This document shows, piece after piece, positions 41,193-52,849 of a stretch of DNA of 64,000 bases. Each line of letters starts with the position of its first letter. The first letter of the stretch is position 1. Origin of the DNA: Pegoplata infirma (taxonomy: Eukaryota > Arthropoda > Insecta > Diptera > Anthomyiidae); the NCBI GenBank assembly GCA_963921195.1, contig OY992537.1, forward strand, positions 182,172,065-182,236,064. Direction: 5' to 3'. The translations under genes and the position numbers were made by a program. Below the pieces are notes generated by a model. It saw only the letters and a program-made list of their open reading frames with translations. It was not told where the DNA came from and ran no database searches.

Positions 41193-42103
41193 GATCATAT
41201 TCCATAACATTTTTTAAAATTACAGCTCCTCAATATAACAAAAAAAATCTAAATTGTGTGGCTTTCCAATTTCCAATATCAAATAAATCAAAAGTTTTTC
41301 TCTGAAACTCTCTAGATATATTTGAAAAGTTTTGTTGTAATAACCCAACATTTTCATAAGAAATAAAGGAACATGATTTCTTAACAATCAATTTTTGGAG
41401 TAAGTGTTTGCTTATACCAAGATACAACATATGCATTTCATCTAACACCACAGATTTTATAATGTCAAAATTTACAATGCTTAGCAACGGTCTACTCTGT
41501 TTGTTTAAATGGTGTTAAAATTTGTCCGTTTTTAAACGCCTGCAAAGTTCTCTCTTCGCAATTAATGTCTTTTAGTGCACTTAATAAAGGCACGTGCAGG
41601 TATGTCATAGCAAAATGCCAATACTTTAAAACAAAAGTGATTTCCATGTATACACACAGAAAACAAATTTGCTAATTTCCAACTGAAATTTAGTTGTTAC
41701 AACAAAAAATCGGTGGATGCATTTGAATTAAGGTTGAAACAACTAAATATCAGTAGTTACAACAAAATTTTGTTATTACAACTGTCTCTTAATTGAAACA
41801 ACTATAAAATTCGTTAGCCACATCAAAATTTTGTAGCAGCAACCGAATTTTGAGTTAATACAACTGAAAAATTCAGTTGGAAATTTATTTTTCTCTGTGT
41901 ATGATTACCTTTTTTAATGTAAAACAAATGTTAACATTTATTTTTTACTAATTTTAAAACAAATATTAGTACCTTCATTTGTTAAAATGTTGGTTTCTGT
42001 AACAAGTTCTTCCAGAAATTCATTTACAGAATATGGTTTCGAGTTTTCATAAAAAAGTGCAATTAAGATAGGTTTTGGCATGTAAAGTGGAGAGAAATGG
42101 TTA
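41193..42103 (-). pseudogene. TNP2-like transposase, N-terminal and core part
   Basis: Read on the minus strand: 'YMPKPILIALFYENSKPYSV' and 'NEFLEELVTETNILTN' (42090-41960), a MITE, 'DIPARAFIKCTK' (about 41615-41580), then in another frame 'EERTLQAFKNGQILTPFKQ'. 'SVVLDEMHMLYLGISKHLL' (catalytic-core DxMH region) and 'FDIGNWKATQFRFFLLY' (41487-41230) follow, with 'GAVILKNVMEYDQY' up to the hAT insertion. These blocks, in this order, match TNP2-type transposases. It is broken by stops, frameshifts, a MITE, the hAT element and LINE X at its 5' side. Confidence 0.65.
41654..41899. mobile_element. 246-bp MITE, TA duplication
   Basis: The ends are CACACAGAAAACAAATTTGC and AAATTTATTTTTCTCTGTG, flanked by TA at 41652-41653 and 41900-41901. 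The arms carry 'ccaactgaa/ttcagttgg'. Same family as 33031-33277. It is inserted in the TNP2-like pseudogene. Confidence 0.85.
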
Positions 42104-42290
42104 GGTTCTAAGTGGCTGCAGACGTTTTACGTCAACACACGTAGATTCTGAGGTCCATTGTGATACCACGGGACCGTAATAGGTTTCCCTACTAGTCCCT
42201 GTGGTTAAACCAGTTTGAGCCTCTTATGAAAGTTCTTAGATTTTGAATTTTGACATCCGACAAATCAGAAAGATCGTACAGCTCCCTAGA

Positions 42291-43847
42291 TCACAGTGAA
42301 GCAAGTCTCTGACCAGAAAGTGCCGGGCAATGGCAAATAAAGTGTTCGATAGTTTCCAACTCCTCTTCATCCATGCAACTTCGGCAAAAGTCATTCGACG
42401 GCACATTTAACCGCTCTGCGTGCTTCCCTATAAGACAGTGTCCGGTAATTATAGAAACCACCACTCTTGGAAGCGATATCAGCTCACTTGTGCGCCCCTG
42501 ATTAAGAGAAGGCCAAATCAGTCGTGTTGTCTCACACGTCCATCCATTTGCCGATCTTTGATTAGTCTCCGTCGCAGAACAAAGCCGTAGGTTTTGCTTG
42601 CAAGTTTCTAGAGGCATACCAACACATTCCAATTCTGTTGGAACCTGTAAGGTAGTTCCTAGTCTTGCAAGCTCATCGGCTTTGCAATTCCCTGGAATGT
42701 TTCTGTGCCCTGGGACCCATATGAGTCGTATGTTAAACTGCTTGGCCATCTCATTTAAAGACGTGCGGCAGTTAAGGGCAGATCTTGTTTTCAGAAACAT
42801 TGAATCCAGGGACTTGACCGCGGCTTGACTGTCAGTATAGATGTTGACTGCGGTTGTAGACAAGACTTTGCAGCTCAACCAGTCAGCCACTTCCTTTATT
42901 GCCAGCATCTCTGCCTGGTATACACTGCAATGATCTGGCAATCTACGAGCCAGGCTCAACCCAAGCTCTTCCGAATAGACTCCAAAGCCCACTTGTTCGT
43001 GCAGCCTCGATCCATCTTTGTAAAAATTTATGGTAGCTCCACTACCCGGAGTATCCCCTATCCAAGACTCCCTGGATGGTATCATAGTGGTAAAGTGGCG
43101 CTCAAAGTGGCTCAAAGAGGGAGCACAGTCCACATTTTGTGGTAATGTTATCTTCTTCAAGATCGCGCTATGGCCACAATCGCTGCTCCTCCATTGCAGC
43201 GTGCTATTAAGTCGAATTGCCGACGCAGCCGCATACTGCCTACCCAATATGTCCAATGGTATCAGGTGAAGGAGGATTTCTAATGCAGCCGTAGGTGTAG
43301 TACGAAAAGCACCAGTGATGCACATCGACGCCATTCTCTGTACCTTCGTGATAAAGACACAGTTCGCTTTTGTTTCTAAAGCAGGCCACCAGACAATGAT
43401 TCCAAACTGCAAAATTGGACGCACCACTGTTGTATAGATCCAATGAACGACTTGAGGGCTAAAACCCCATCGTTTTCCAATGACCCTTTTACAGGAATAT
43501 AAAGCAATCGTTGCTTTTCTCACCCGTTCCTCAATGTTACGCCTGAAATTCAACTTCCTATCTAGAAATACTCCAAGATACTTGGCTCCATCTGAGAAGT
43601 TGATTTCAGTGCCGTCCAGAGAAATAGGATCAAAAGCAGGAATCTTATTTTTCCTTGTAAACAAAACAAGCTCTGTTTTACTTGGATTAACTCCTAGACC
43701 ACAGTCTCTTGCCCATTTAGAAAGATCTTTCAGAGAACCCTGAAGAATGTCCCTCAATGTTGGCAGATGCTTCCCTTTTACTGCTATCGCGACATCGTCA
43801 GCATATGCAACAACATGACAACCAAGTGCTTCTAGAGATAGCAGCAT
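42291..43847 (-). pseudogene. LINE X ORF2: RT palm, thumb, RNase H, CCHC (518 open codons)
   Basis: It starts at 'MLLSLEALGCHVVAYADDVA', with the catalytic YADD at residues 15-18. It goes on through 'GLGVNPSKTELVLFTRKNK', 'GAKYLGVFLDRKLNFRRNI' and 'VVRPILQFGIIVWWP'. The RNase H has D in 'FYKDGSRL', E in 'YQAEMLAI', D in 'IYTDSQAAV' and D in 'CKADELARL'. The knuckle is 'CRSCMDEEELETIEHFICHC'. The reading is uninterrupted, but a TAG at 43866-43868 and a deletion of motif A (about 44072) separate it from the upstream RT. The stop at 42291 is early compared with copy 1, which continues about 25 codons. Confidence 0.85.
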
Positions 43848-43865
43848 TGAATTCAGTGCCAGGGT

Positions 43866-44788
43866 CTAAATAAGCGGCGAAAGAACACGTCCCTGTGGTG
43901 TGCTCCTATTGACAAATTGAGATATGACGGACGCTCCCAATTCAGACGTTATACGTCTGTTGGCAAGTAGGTTTTCCACCATTAAAACGATTCCACGCTT
44001 TACTCCTAGACCAGACAATGCCAAAATTATCGAGTCTGGGATGACATTATTAAAATCCCCCTCCATTTTAAAGGAATATACGACCAGTTGATGCATGCTG
44101 TGTATAGATTATACAGCAACGGGGCTATATAATCCGACACTTGCTGCAACTCAGCCGGGATTATACCATCAGGTCCCGGGGATTTATAGGGCCTGAAGCT
44201 TTTTATCGCCCAGATTAATGTTGGCATATTTATTATTTCCAAAGCAGTTTCAGATGCTTGGGCGTCAGAACGTTCCAAAGCTTGAAACGGCGTCATGGAA
44301 TTGCTCGGAAAATGCGTGTTTAAAAGGAGATCCAGCGACTCTCCACTGGAGGAAGACCACACCCCATTAGGATCTTTCAGGTATCCCAGAGTGCAAGGTG
44401 AAGAAGCCAGAACCTTGCGCAGCCTGGATGCCTCAGAAACGTCTTGTATGTTTCCGCAGAAGTTTTTCCAGGAATCACATTTTGTATTTCTGATAATCTT
44501 CTTATAACTCTTAAGTTGCAGCCTGTATGCAGACCAGTCCTCGTCCGCTCTTGAAAATTTAGCCTTATTAAAGAGCTTTCTGCAGGAATCTCTGCTCGTC
44601 TGCAACTCATTTGACCACCAAGGTGGCTTTTTTTCCCCTCCAGGCTTTGCAGAAGGGCAAGACGCATCCAGGCACCTATTACAAACATTTGTAATATGGT
44701 CAACCAGACAGTCAATTTCCGCCAAACTATGCGGTTCAGATAAGGGTACTTCACCCAAAAGCATAGAAAAAGTCCCCCTATATTTCAC
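43866..44788 (-). pseudogene. LINE X ORF2: RT fingers fused across a deletion
   Basis: 44027-44788 reads 'PPWWSNELQTSRDSCRKLFN', 'NPNGVWSSSSGESLDLL'-type linker and 'YKSPGPDGIIPAELQQVSD', up to 'NWSYIPLKW'. At about 44072, 'aaaatggaggg' is joined to 'gggattttaataatg'. Copy 1 has some 215 bp of coding sequence between these points (not counting its MITE). The deletion joins two GAGGG motifs and removes motif A ('FLDIEGAF'). 43866-44096 continues in the next frame with 'SGLGVKRGIVLMVENLLANR'. Confidence 0.8.
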
Positions 44789-45558
44789 TCAGTTTGTTCT
44801 CCTCAGATTCCAAGAGACTGTCTCAACCGGGGCACGCTCCCTGAGTAAAAACTCAATGTAGCGATGATCTGAGAAAGAATGGTCTTCCAAAACTTTCCAG
44901 TCATCAACTCTATCAGACAATGTATCTGATACAAGTGTTACGCCAAGAACCTCTTGCTGCGTACTTGTAACGAAAGCTGGTTCACTATCCTTGTTACAAA
45001 TATACAGGTTAGTGCTTAACAAAAACTCCAAAAGTGATTCGCCTCTATCATTTGTGTCTGTACTTCCCCATATCGAATGATGTGCATTAGCATCACAGCA
45101 CACTAGTAACTGGTGTCCCCTAGATTCAGACTCCCGAATCAGACCGCCAACCTTCTCCGGGGGTATTGGCCCCGGATTAGGAAAATACGCAGAGGCTAGC
45201 CAAATAGACTTCCCATGAAGTTCTAAGCTAGCCGCTGTAACATCCATATCACTAAAAGTTGATAAAAAGAATATATTTAAGCAATTTTTCGCCAAGATGC
45301 AGGCGCTTGGTGAGCCCTCACCTTTGGCAACCATCAACTTAAACCCAGGGGTCTTCAATCCGCAAACCCTGCCACACGCACCCAGGGCTCTTGGATAAAA
45401 ACCAAGTCAACAGCTCCTGTCGTCATGTTGCGGTGGTGTCCGAGAATGTTACCCAGGGAATGGTACAAAACCACTGGGAAATTTTGCTTTACTGGATTTT
45501 GGCTATAAGTCGGCGGCGCGACGGCGTCATCGAACCAAGCGGCTTGATTCTCTGTCAA
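44789..45558 (-). pseudogene. LINE X ORF2: APE-type endonuclease
   Basis: 'TTGAVDLVFIQEPWVRVAGF' (the Q-E-P-W catalytic block, 45440-45370) is followed after a frameshift by 'KTPGFKLMVAKGEGSPSACI', 'WLASAYFPNPGPIPPEK', 'CCDANAHHSIWGSTDTNDRG' (D-A-N-A-H) and 'SFSDHRYIEF' (SDH). The full nuclease apart from its first 30 or so residues is here. It stops at TGA (44789-44791), where a roughly 15-base insertion separates it from the RT frame. Confidence 0.85.
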
Positions 45559-45599
45559 CGTTTACCTCTACACAGATTTCCAAGTTAGGTTTTGAGACG

Positions 45600-47213
45600 A
45601 CAGAAACCCTTGGAACTGTGGATGGTTAGTTTTTTTTGTCTACAAAAAAATTACCCAAATGCAATGCTTACCTTTTTAAATGGTCCCCAAAAGTGTCCAA
45701 AATGTAGGGGAGAAAATCGCGTTCATGTTTGTGGCTGAAAAGAAGAAGAGAGGCAAGGGAACCCACTGCGTTCGAATATAAAACACTTTGATTTAATTGT
45801 TTTGTAGTTTTTTTTATTTTTATTATTAGACTTTTCTTTTGTTTTATTTTTTTTTGTACATTTCACTTTTATTTTTTTTTTAATAAAAAGGGGCACAATT
45901 TTTGTTTTATTTTTTTATTTTTTTTTGTTTGCAAAAACTTTATGCGTATGGAATGATGAATGGGCAGGAAAATGAATGAAATGTCACTGTGGGGTACGTT
46001 CAGTGTGTTTCAGTTGTGGAGGTGTGTTTAGTAAACATATAATGATGTGTTTAGTAAGCATAAAACCGGTTGGTTGGCAACTCCAAAAACGTAATACACA
46101 ATAGTAACGGGCTTCATAGTAAATTTCATTCATCGTTACATTTGGTTGTAAATAGTAAAACCAAATTGTAAACAAATGTAAAAGAAAATTACTACGTTCT
46201 AATATTGCTGATAGCCTGGTAGGATAGAATTGTAAAATAGGGCAAAATACGGACGGTTTCGACAGGGGGAATGCCCAGGGAGGCAGGATGTTAGCTAGAG
46301 GGGATAGCGGTACCATTCGGTGGCATAGCAACACAATTAGGTGTTCTAGAAAGAACTTAGACGCTTGCCAGGAAAAGAAAGATGGACGCACTGGCGGGAT
46401 AATTGTACATATGTGGCGATCATCCGATGTGTATGTAAAGCCTATATGTCAGTATATATTCCAGCGGAGGGGAATAAATCCCGCTAAGTTCGAAAGAATA
46501 ATTGGAAGGGAAACCGCCTGAAATAGGTTTCATGCGTAGGTTTTTGTGAACAGAAAATCATTGTAAATCAAAACTGTCATCCGAGCAGTAATAAGTAAAA
46601 GTGCCGCAGGAAATTCAATTGGAGTGTAAGGGAACCAAGTAGATCCCGGTTATAAAAAATAAATAAAAGTTCAAAAGTTTTTTTTAACAATAAAGTTTTT
46701 TTTTTTAAATTACAACAAAAGTTTTTTTTTTTTTAAAAAATAACAAAGTGTTTGTTGTGTGATAACACCCAAAGCAAGGAGAGTAGCAGTCCAAAGAGTT
46801 GGGACAAGTACAAGGAGTATAGAAATTCCCCTGGACAATTAATATACGGCGGTTAGTAATCTCTGTAGACAAGGAAGACACCAGGAAGGCAAAAAGGCAA
46901 AATAGAATCCCTGAATCCGTGGTTCCTGGAAAATTCAAGAGTGATAAAGATCAAAAGAAAACCAGTAAAGTGCTATTTAAGGTAACCACTCTATATTATT
47001 TTTATCCTACCCTTTTCCGGGTTACTTACCGTCGTGCGAGCCAGGGAGTTAATTGTGAAACGTTAAGAAAATTGTAAAGGAAGGAGAACTTTGTGTCCAA
47101 AAGTCCTAATACAGGCGCAAGTTGTTTTTATATGCAAAAGTGTGTAAAAATTTTTTGTTGGTTTTAAATTTAAATCGTTTTTAAAAAAAAAAAAAATAGG
47201 GCTATAATCTAAT
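45600..47213. other. Left part of 4.3-kb block inside LINE X, no recognised gene
   Basis: The stretch is T-rich at 45800-45940, then of more mixed composition (46250-47060). Frames at 45984-46391 and 46288-46521 overlap on opposite strands and have no motif I know. A leader or LTR of an unknown retroelement is possible ('gttacttaccgtcgtgcgag' near 47020), but I could not find a second LTR copy. Confidence 0.3.
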
Positions 47214-47596
47214 GGTGTTTTCTTTTCTGGCAAAAAATGTACCTTTTTTTTGCATTTCGCCCCGAAAATTATGTTTTTGTGTTCTTTTCTAAAAAAATGT
47301 CAACCCTTATAAAGAATATCGTGTTCTTTTCTAAAAATGTCTGCCATATAAAGTGCAAAAAAATTGCACTTTTTACCCCGTAAAAAATCACGGGGTTGAA
47401 ATTGCCTTATACAACAGCTGACTTTTTCTGTGTTGTTTTCCCAAAACAGCTGTTAAATAAATACAGGGCAGAGTATTGAGGTATGTTGTGTTCTATTCCA
47501 GTCAAATAAAATGCAATTTTTTGAAGGTGTGAGTTAAACATTTTAAAAATGTATACCCTAAAATGGCAAACATTTTTTTTCAGAAAAGAAAACACC
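47214..47596. mobile_element. 383-bp TIR element, AT duplication
   Basis: The ends are GGTGTTTTCTTTTCTGGCAA and, reverse-complemented, GGTGTTTTCTTTTCTGAAAA, flanked by AT. Inner repeats 'gtgttcttttctaaaaa' (47279 and 47322) echo the ends. Confidence 0.65.
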
Positions 47597-47779
47597 ATAA
47601 GAGTTAGAATTAGTGTATAAATTTTTTTTAGTGTAAAAAGGAATAGGAAAGTTATTTCCAGCATTCCGGCTTCCGTAGATCTTAGAATCCCGGATTTAAT
47701 ATATTTGGTTTATCCCAAGTAGAAAAAAAAAAATAAGAACCTAGAAAAAGGGAAAATTTTCCCAAAAATTACTTTGGTA

Positions 47780-48521
47780 CACTCAAAAAAAAAACCTTGT
47801 AAAGTTACCAAAAAATCTCGTGATTTTACGAGGCTATTCTCGTAAAATAGGACGTAGGTAAAATTCTCGTAAAATTACGAGGACTTCCTCGTAATTTTGA
47901 ATGCGCCAAAAATTGGTAAAATAACAAATTTTATTGGTAAAAATATTGTTTCAAAACCGGAAAAATAAAAAAAAAAAAAATGGTAAACTTACAAGAAAAA
48001 ATGGTAAATATGTTTAAAAAAATGGTAAATATACAAACAAAATGGTAAATTTACAAAAAAAATAAAAATTTGTTAAAAACCATAAATCCTCGTAATAAAA
48101 TCAGTTTTGTAACATAACTGTTTTTTTTTCGGAAATTAACTAGAACCCTCGTTATAAATTTTTTCGTAATAAATTTTATAATTTTATAATAAAAAAAATT
48201 TGTTTTTTTTTTTTTGTTAAACAACATAAACTCTCGTATAACATAATTTTTGTAAAATAACAGTTTTTTTTTGTAATTCAACTAAAATCCTCGTAATAAA
48301 AACTTTGTTGTAAAATTACAGTTTTTTTTTGTAAAATAACCTTTCAAAATGGTAGAATAAAATTACGAAAATAAACTTGTAAAATTAACAATAAAACTGT
48401 AGTTCTCGTTTGAGCAAAGTACAAGATTTTTTGTTAAAAAACAAGGAAAATTGGTAAATATTGGTAGAACGGGATTACAAGGCATTTTACCAGGAGTTTT
48501 ACCAGTTAATTTTTTTGAGTG
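47780..48521. mobile_element. 742-bp CACTC TIR element, TA duplication
   Basis: The ends are CACTCAAAAAAAAAACCTTG and AGTTAATTTTTTTGAGTG, flanked by TA at 47778-47779 and 48522-48523. The interior is a mosaic of 'ttacaag', 'aatggtaaa' and 'cctcgtaa' words, as in 19626-20089. Confidence 0.8.
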
Positions 48522-49324
48522 TACAGGTAGGGTTTTAGGGAGCTCCTTCAGGCCTAACGTACTAGGGTTTTATATATAGCGAAAGGATAAATTAACCACA
48601 TTTAGGGTAAACCGGGTATACAAATCCCAATGTGGATATTAAAACAAGAATAAATAAAAGAAAACAACAACAAATAATTAGCCGCACAATGGGCTGGAGG
48701 CCACTAGGAATGTAGGAATAATTTTTGTTTTTCTTGTAATTTTTGTTTTTATGTAATTTAGTGATAAGTAAAATAAAACAACCCCCCCCCCCCAAATAAG
48801 TAAATTTATTTATAATGATAAAAAAAGGAAAATAAGATAAATTTCAAATATAAGATATTTTGTTTTTATAAGTTAGTGTTAAATAGGCGAATGTATTGTA
48901 TGTGTTTGTGGATTTTTCTGTTGTGAAGGCTAGTAATTGGGTCCTCATAATGATAATCTGAAAATAGAAATAATACCAATTTTAGATAAAGAAAAAATTT
49001 GAAAATTTAAAACAAATAAATTTAAGAAATATTTGAGAAAATGAAATTTTGTCTGGCACTGGCTGGACTTAATATTAAGAATATTTAGATATAAGATATG
49101 AACACTTATTGTTAGTTCACGGAATTAAAGTGAAGATTCAATAAATAAAATATGAAAAAAAAAAAAAAAAAAAAAAATTTTAAATTATAAGGATAATTTT
49201 AGTGAAAATAAGCATATTTTTATAAGAATTAAACAAAAAAAGATGGCAAAATTAATAAAATATTTTTAATATAATTTTAAATTGGTGATATTTTTAATAA
49301 TGTGTGAATAAACACATAAAGTTA
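48522..49324. other. Spacer inside LINE X block
   Basis: AT-rich, with a run of 14 C (48781-48794) and a long A run (49154-49178). No coding motif is seen. Confidence 0.3.
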
Positions 49325-49605
49325 CCCAGTCGGCAAAAAAAATCACACCTGACTTATTGCTGACTCGCCCTTTATAAAATTGCTGACATCTTCATAAAAT
49401 TTTTCAAAATGTCATCAATGACATGTCAGCAGTTGGTCAGGGGTTGTTTAAACGAATTGTTAGTGGCCACCGATACTGGTGGACACTGCTGACCAACTGC
49501 TGACATGTCATTGATGACATTTTGAAAAAATGTATGAAGATGTCAGCGATTTCATAAAGGGAGAGTCAGCAGTATGTCAGGTGTGATTTTATTTTGCCAA
49601 CTGGG
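49325..49605. mobile_element. 281-bp MITE with long arms, TA duplication
   Basis: The ends are CCCAGTCGGCAAAAAAAATC and, reverse-complemented, CCCAGTTGGCAAAATAAAAT, flanked by TA. The arms run about 115 bp ('gctgacatgtcattgatgac' in both). Confidence 0.85.
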
Positions 49606-49867
49606 TAGGGGGTTAGAGATACTGTGGTAAGTGTGGAAAAGTGAGGTGATTTAAGGGGTCATTTTATATTTTTTTTTAAGGATTTTCAGATGACCAAGGT
49701 TGGGCTATGGGCGACTGGGAGCAACATCTTTCCCCCGTTTCCATCATAGTGTGTCCAAGCGAATAAAGTTGTAAGTATAAAAGTATAATTCAGGTGGTAC
49801 GATCTGAGGGCTAGGTTGAGGGTTGGAATCACACCCTTTGAGTGGACACCGCATGTGGCTAGTTGGG

Positions 49868-51319
49868 TCAGGTCAATCTAGCGCCAATTTCAGTCGCCGT
49901 AACAGTCAGGCGCAGCAAGAGTGCAACTGAGGTTGCCTTACAGTGATGGAGGTTTATTTGTAGGAACCGCAACATCTTGCTTTTTTTCCACCATCCTTTC
50001 CTCCACCGTGTTATTGGCTTCATCCTCCGTGTTATCATAGAGGTCGCATTCGTCCCCAGATTCGGTTTCGAATAAGCCAGATGTGTGTCCCATCTGTTCT
50101 GAATCGGAGGCAACAGAACTCTCCGAATTCCTCACTGCATGGGCCTCGTCCTGAATGTCACCCTCCGTGCCATCACAGAGTTCGCATTCGTTACCAGATT
50201 CGGTTTCTAAAATGCTAGATGCATCTCCCATCAGCCTAGAATCGGTCAGCTGAATATCAACCTTTTCCAGATTCTCCTCCCCAGCCGACTCTGCCACTGG
50301 CTTGTCTGCGTCCAAAATAGGCTTCTGGTCGCCCTTGTAGACATTGACTCTTATATGAAAAAAGCCAAATCTAATAATGCCGTCAGTCATGGCTAAAAGC
50401 AGAAGCGATTTCTCATTAACCAAGACCACTGCTTGACGACGAGCGCCCTCCATCTCACCCAATCTGGCAATTTGCCAATTCTGAGTTGGAAGGTAGGATT
50501 GCAGACTTTTATCATCTTTAGAATCACCGCAGTGTCACTTGTAGCCATTGGATTCCATGCATGAGCTCTGGGTTGCGATGGGATATCATGTTTTTCCACA
50601 ATGTCCAGTCTGGCTCCAGGCCATAACTCTCCCACTTGGCTAATGGCAACCTCAAACACGGCTGCGGGCCTTTCGTTCCCAAAAGCAACGAGTTTCACTC
50701 GCCCCTGATACCAACCTGCGTTGACACTAGTAGGGAGAAAATCAGGCATACTCTCAAGGAGCCTAAAGTAGATTTCATTTAGTTTAGTTTCAACTAAACT
50801 CCACTTGTCCCTTGGAATACTACAATCAACATTTTGCATGTTTATCACAGCCCTAACGAAGTTACCTTTCACCGCTTCACTAAAAGACTGAGTCCAGACG
50901 TTGCCGGTCACCTTAGATCTCTTAGTTAAAGGTTTCTCGTCAGGCGAGCGCAACCTTTTACCAGACTTCGATGACAAGGCCGAAACAGCGCTCTGTTTGT
51001 CAGATGCGCGCATTGCCGAAAGTTTGTCCTGTCCTTCAATGACTCCTTTCGCCCATGATAGCGACGCCCTCTCACGTTAGGAGAGCTTCGTTCCATCGAG
51101 TTGGCTTAGTTTGTTAATTATTTTCAAACAAAGCCTTCTCTGGTTGTGTCTGACCTTTGATGGCTTAAGTTTCTTTTTCTTTTTACCACCAATATTAGGC
51201 TGAGCACCCCTATCAGAATCAAGGCCGGACTTCAAGGTCGCAGCCCTAAGACCAGTGCTAGGACCAGCACCAGTTGGTGAGGCAGAGCTCCGATTGAAAC
51301 CGGTATCATTTGTGTCCAT
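49868..51319 (-). pseudogene. LINE X ORF1, with start of ORF2 overlapping its end
   Basis: Three frames make up ORF1. 51077-51319 begins 'MDTNDTGFNRSSASPTGAGP' and has a basic 'GGKKKKKLKPSKVRHNQRR'. 50393-51013 holds 'NVWTQSFSEAVKGNFVRAVI', 'LPTSVNAGWYQGRVKLVAFG' and 'LWPGARLDIVEKHDIPSQPR', a fold seen in fly LINE ORF1s (DUF4780-like, by memory). 49938-50462 is an acidic tail, 'ETESGDECDLYDNTEDEANN'. It lacks CCHC knuckles. The ORF2 start 'MLRFLQINLHHCKATSVALL' (about 49972) overlaps this tail in another frame. Lesions: TAG near 51078 and a frameshift near 50460. Confidence 0.7.
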
Positions 51320-51460
51320 ATTTTGATTTTCCTTGACGTGGTCATGAAAATATCACAAAAATACATATTACGAACAAACCTATTACGAACAATTTCAGTA
51401 ATTCAATTAATAGCACGGAGTTAAATTAAAACACGTCCACACTTGTCAACAATTGAACGA

Positions 51461-51675
51461 AACTCTCGCTGAATCTTGGCATATATATTTTTGTCATTCT
51501 TCGTGTCAGGATTTAGCGAAAGCGGTCCCTGGAGTAAAAAGTTTTACCTAGAATTCACATGTTGCAAATACGCTTACTTTCAAAAGAAATTTTATTTTAG
51601 CCTTTTTTTAGCCATTTTTTAGCCGTTTTTTCGAATGAATTAAGCCGTTTTTGACTACCAAGTTCTGGCAACACT
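51461..51675. other. Short spacer between two LINE X copies
   Basis: It contains 'ttagccttttttttagcc'-type repeats and no LINE X sequence. It may be the flank of the original insertion site. Confidence 0.3.
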
Positions 51676-52380
51676 GAAATCAGGCATACTCTCAATGAGC
51701 CTAAAATAAATTTCATTTAATTTAGTTTCAACTAAACATTACTTGTCCCTTGGAATACTACAATCCCCATTCTCCCTGTTGATCACAACCCTAACGAAGT
51801 TACCTTTAATCACTTCGATAAAAGACTGAGTCCAGACGTTGCCGGTCACCTTAGATCTCTTAGGTAAAGGTTTCTCGTCGGGCGAGCGCAACCTTTTACC
51901 AGACTTTGATGACGAGGCCGAAACGGCGCTTTGTTTGTTTCGCGCATTGCCGAAAGTTTGTCTTGTTCTTCAATGACTCATTTCGCCCATGATAGTGACG
52001 CCATCTCACGTTCGGAGAGCTTCGTTCCATCGAGTTGGCTTCGTCTGCTAATTATTTTCAAACAAAGCTTTCTCTGGTTGTGCCTGACCTTTGATGGCTT
52101 AAGTTTCTTTTTCTTTTTCCACCAATATTGGGCTGAGCACCCCTACCAGAATCAAAGCCGGACTTCAAGAACGCAACCTTAAGACCAGTGCTAAAACCAG
52201 CACCAGTCGGTGAGGCAGAGCCCCGAATGAAACCGGTATCATTTGTGTCCATATTTTGATTTTCCTTGATGTGGTCATGAAAATATCACAAAAATACCTA
52301 TTACGAACAATTTCAGTAATGCAATTAAAAGCACGGAGATAAACTAAAACACGTCCACACTTGTTAAAAGTTGAACGATT
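51676..52380 (-). mobile_element. LINE X copy 3: 5' UTR and ORF1 first half
   Basis: It is about 90% like 50740-51455 by eye. On the minus strand it begins 'TTAACAAGTGTGGACGTGTT' (52374), keeps the ORF1 start (52252) and its 'KRKRNLSHQRSGTTR' basic patch in a shifted frame, and stops at about 51676 ('cctgatttc'). It is a head-to-tail neighbour of copy 2, cut at its 3' side. Confidence 0.8.
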
Positions 52381-52389
52381 CATCGGCCT

Positions 52390-52800
52390 ACACCATTACT
52401 TTTCATTGCAAAGAAAAATTAAATGTAAATTTCGGGGTTTTTTTTTAAATATTACCTGAAAAAAAAAATATTATTATATATATTAACTAAAGGTTAAAAT
52501 AAAACCGCTGTTCCAAAAAAAATAATTCACATAGAAAATGTGAAAATGAAAATTTCCGAATTTTTTTGGTGTTCTAGATTTAACATCTGATTTTTTTTTT
52601 TTTCGTTTTGTTTCACATAAATAAAATTTGGTGAAAGTAAAACGAATGCACTTTTTCCTTATAATTATTTAAATTTTAATTATTCGATGTTAACTTCGAA
52701 TGAAAACGTGATCAATAAAACACTAAACTTGATTTCATATGATTCGGAAATTTTCATGTGAATTGAAAAGTTGTTAAAGACAGAACAGAGGCCTAAAATA
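52390..52800. other. AT-rich spacer
   Basis: No gene or repeat edge recognised. Confidence 0.3.
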
Positions 52801-52849
52801 CTAATAAAGAATAAAACTTATTGATGATAGTATTTTTGTAATAATCGTT

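Larger units (their letters stand above)
42104..51460 (-). mobile_element. LINE X copy 2, near full extent, interrupted
   Basis: On the minus strand the order is 5' UTR (51460-51320), ORF1 (51319-49938), the start of ORF2 overlapping the end of ORF1 (50113-49868), a 4.3-kb foreign block (about 45600-49867), then nuclease, RT, RNase H and knuckle (45558-42291) and a 3' UTR ending 'gccacttagaacctaacc' (42104). The 5' edge 'GTTGACAAGTGTGGACGTG' is shared with three other copies. It has RNase H and a C-terminal knuckle, as in the I/LOA/R1-like LINEs. Confidence 0.85.

Noticed and set aside
46700..46735. T-runs that might mark a LINE poly(A)
   Set aside because: No LINE 3' UTR or ORF lies next to them on either strand.
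45600..49867. Whole block as a single LTR retrotransposon inside LINE X
   Set aside because: I could not find two LTR copies, a primer-binding site or pol motifs; at least three separate small elements lie within it.
50041..50462. Acidic ORF that might be a host gene
   Set aside because: The same text recurs at 60376-60507, and its position before the ORF2 start marks it as the tail of LINE X ORF1.
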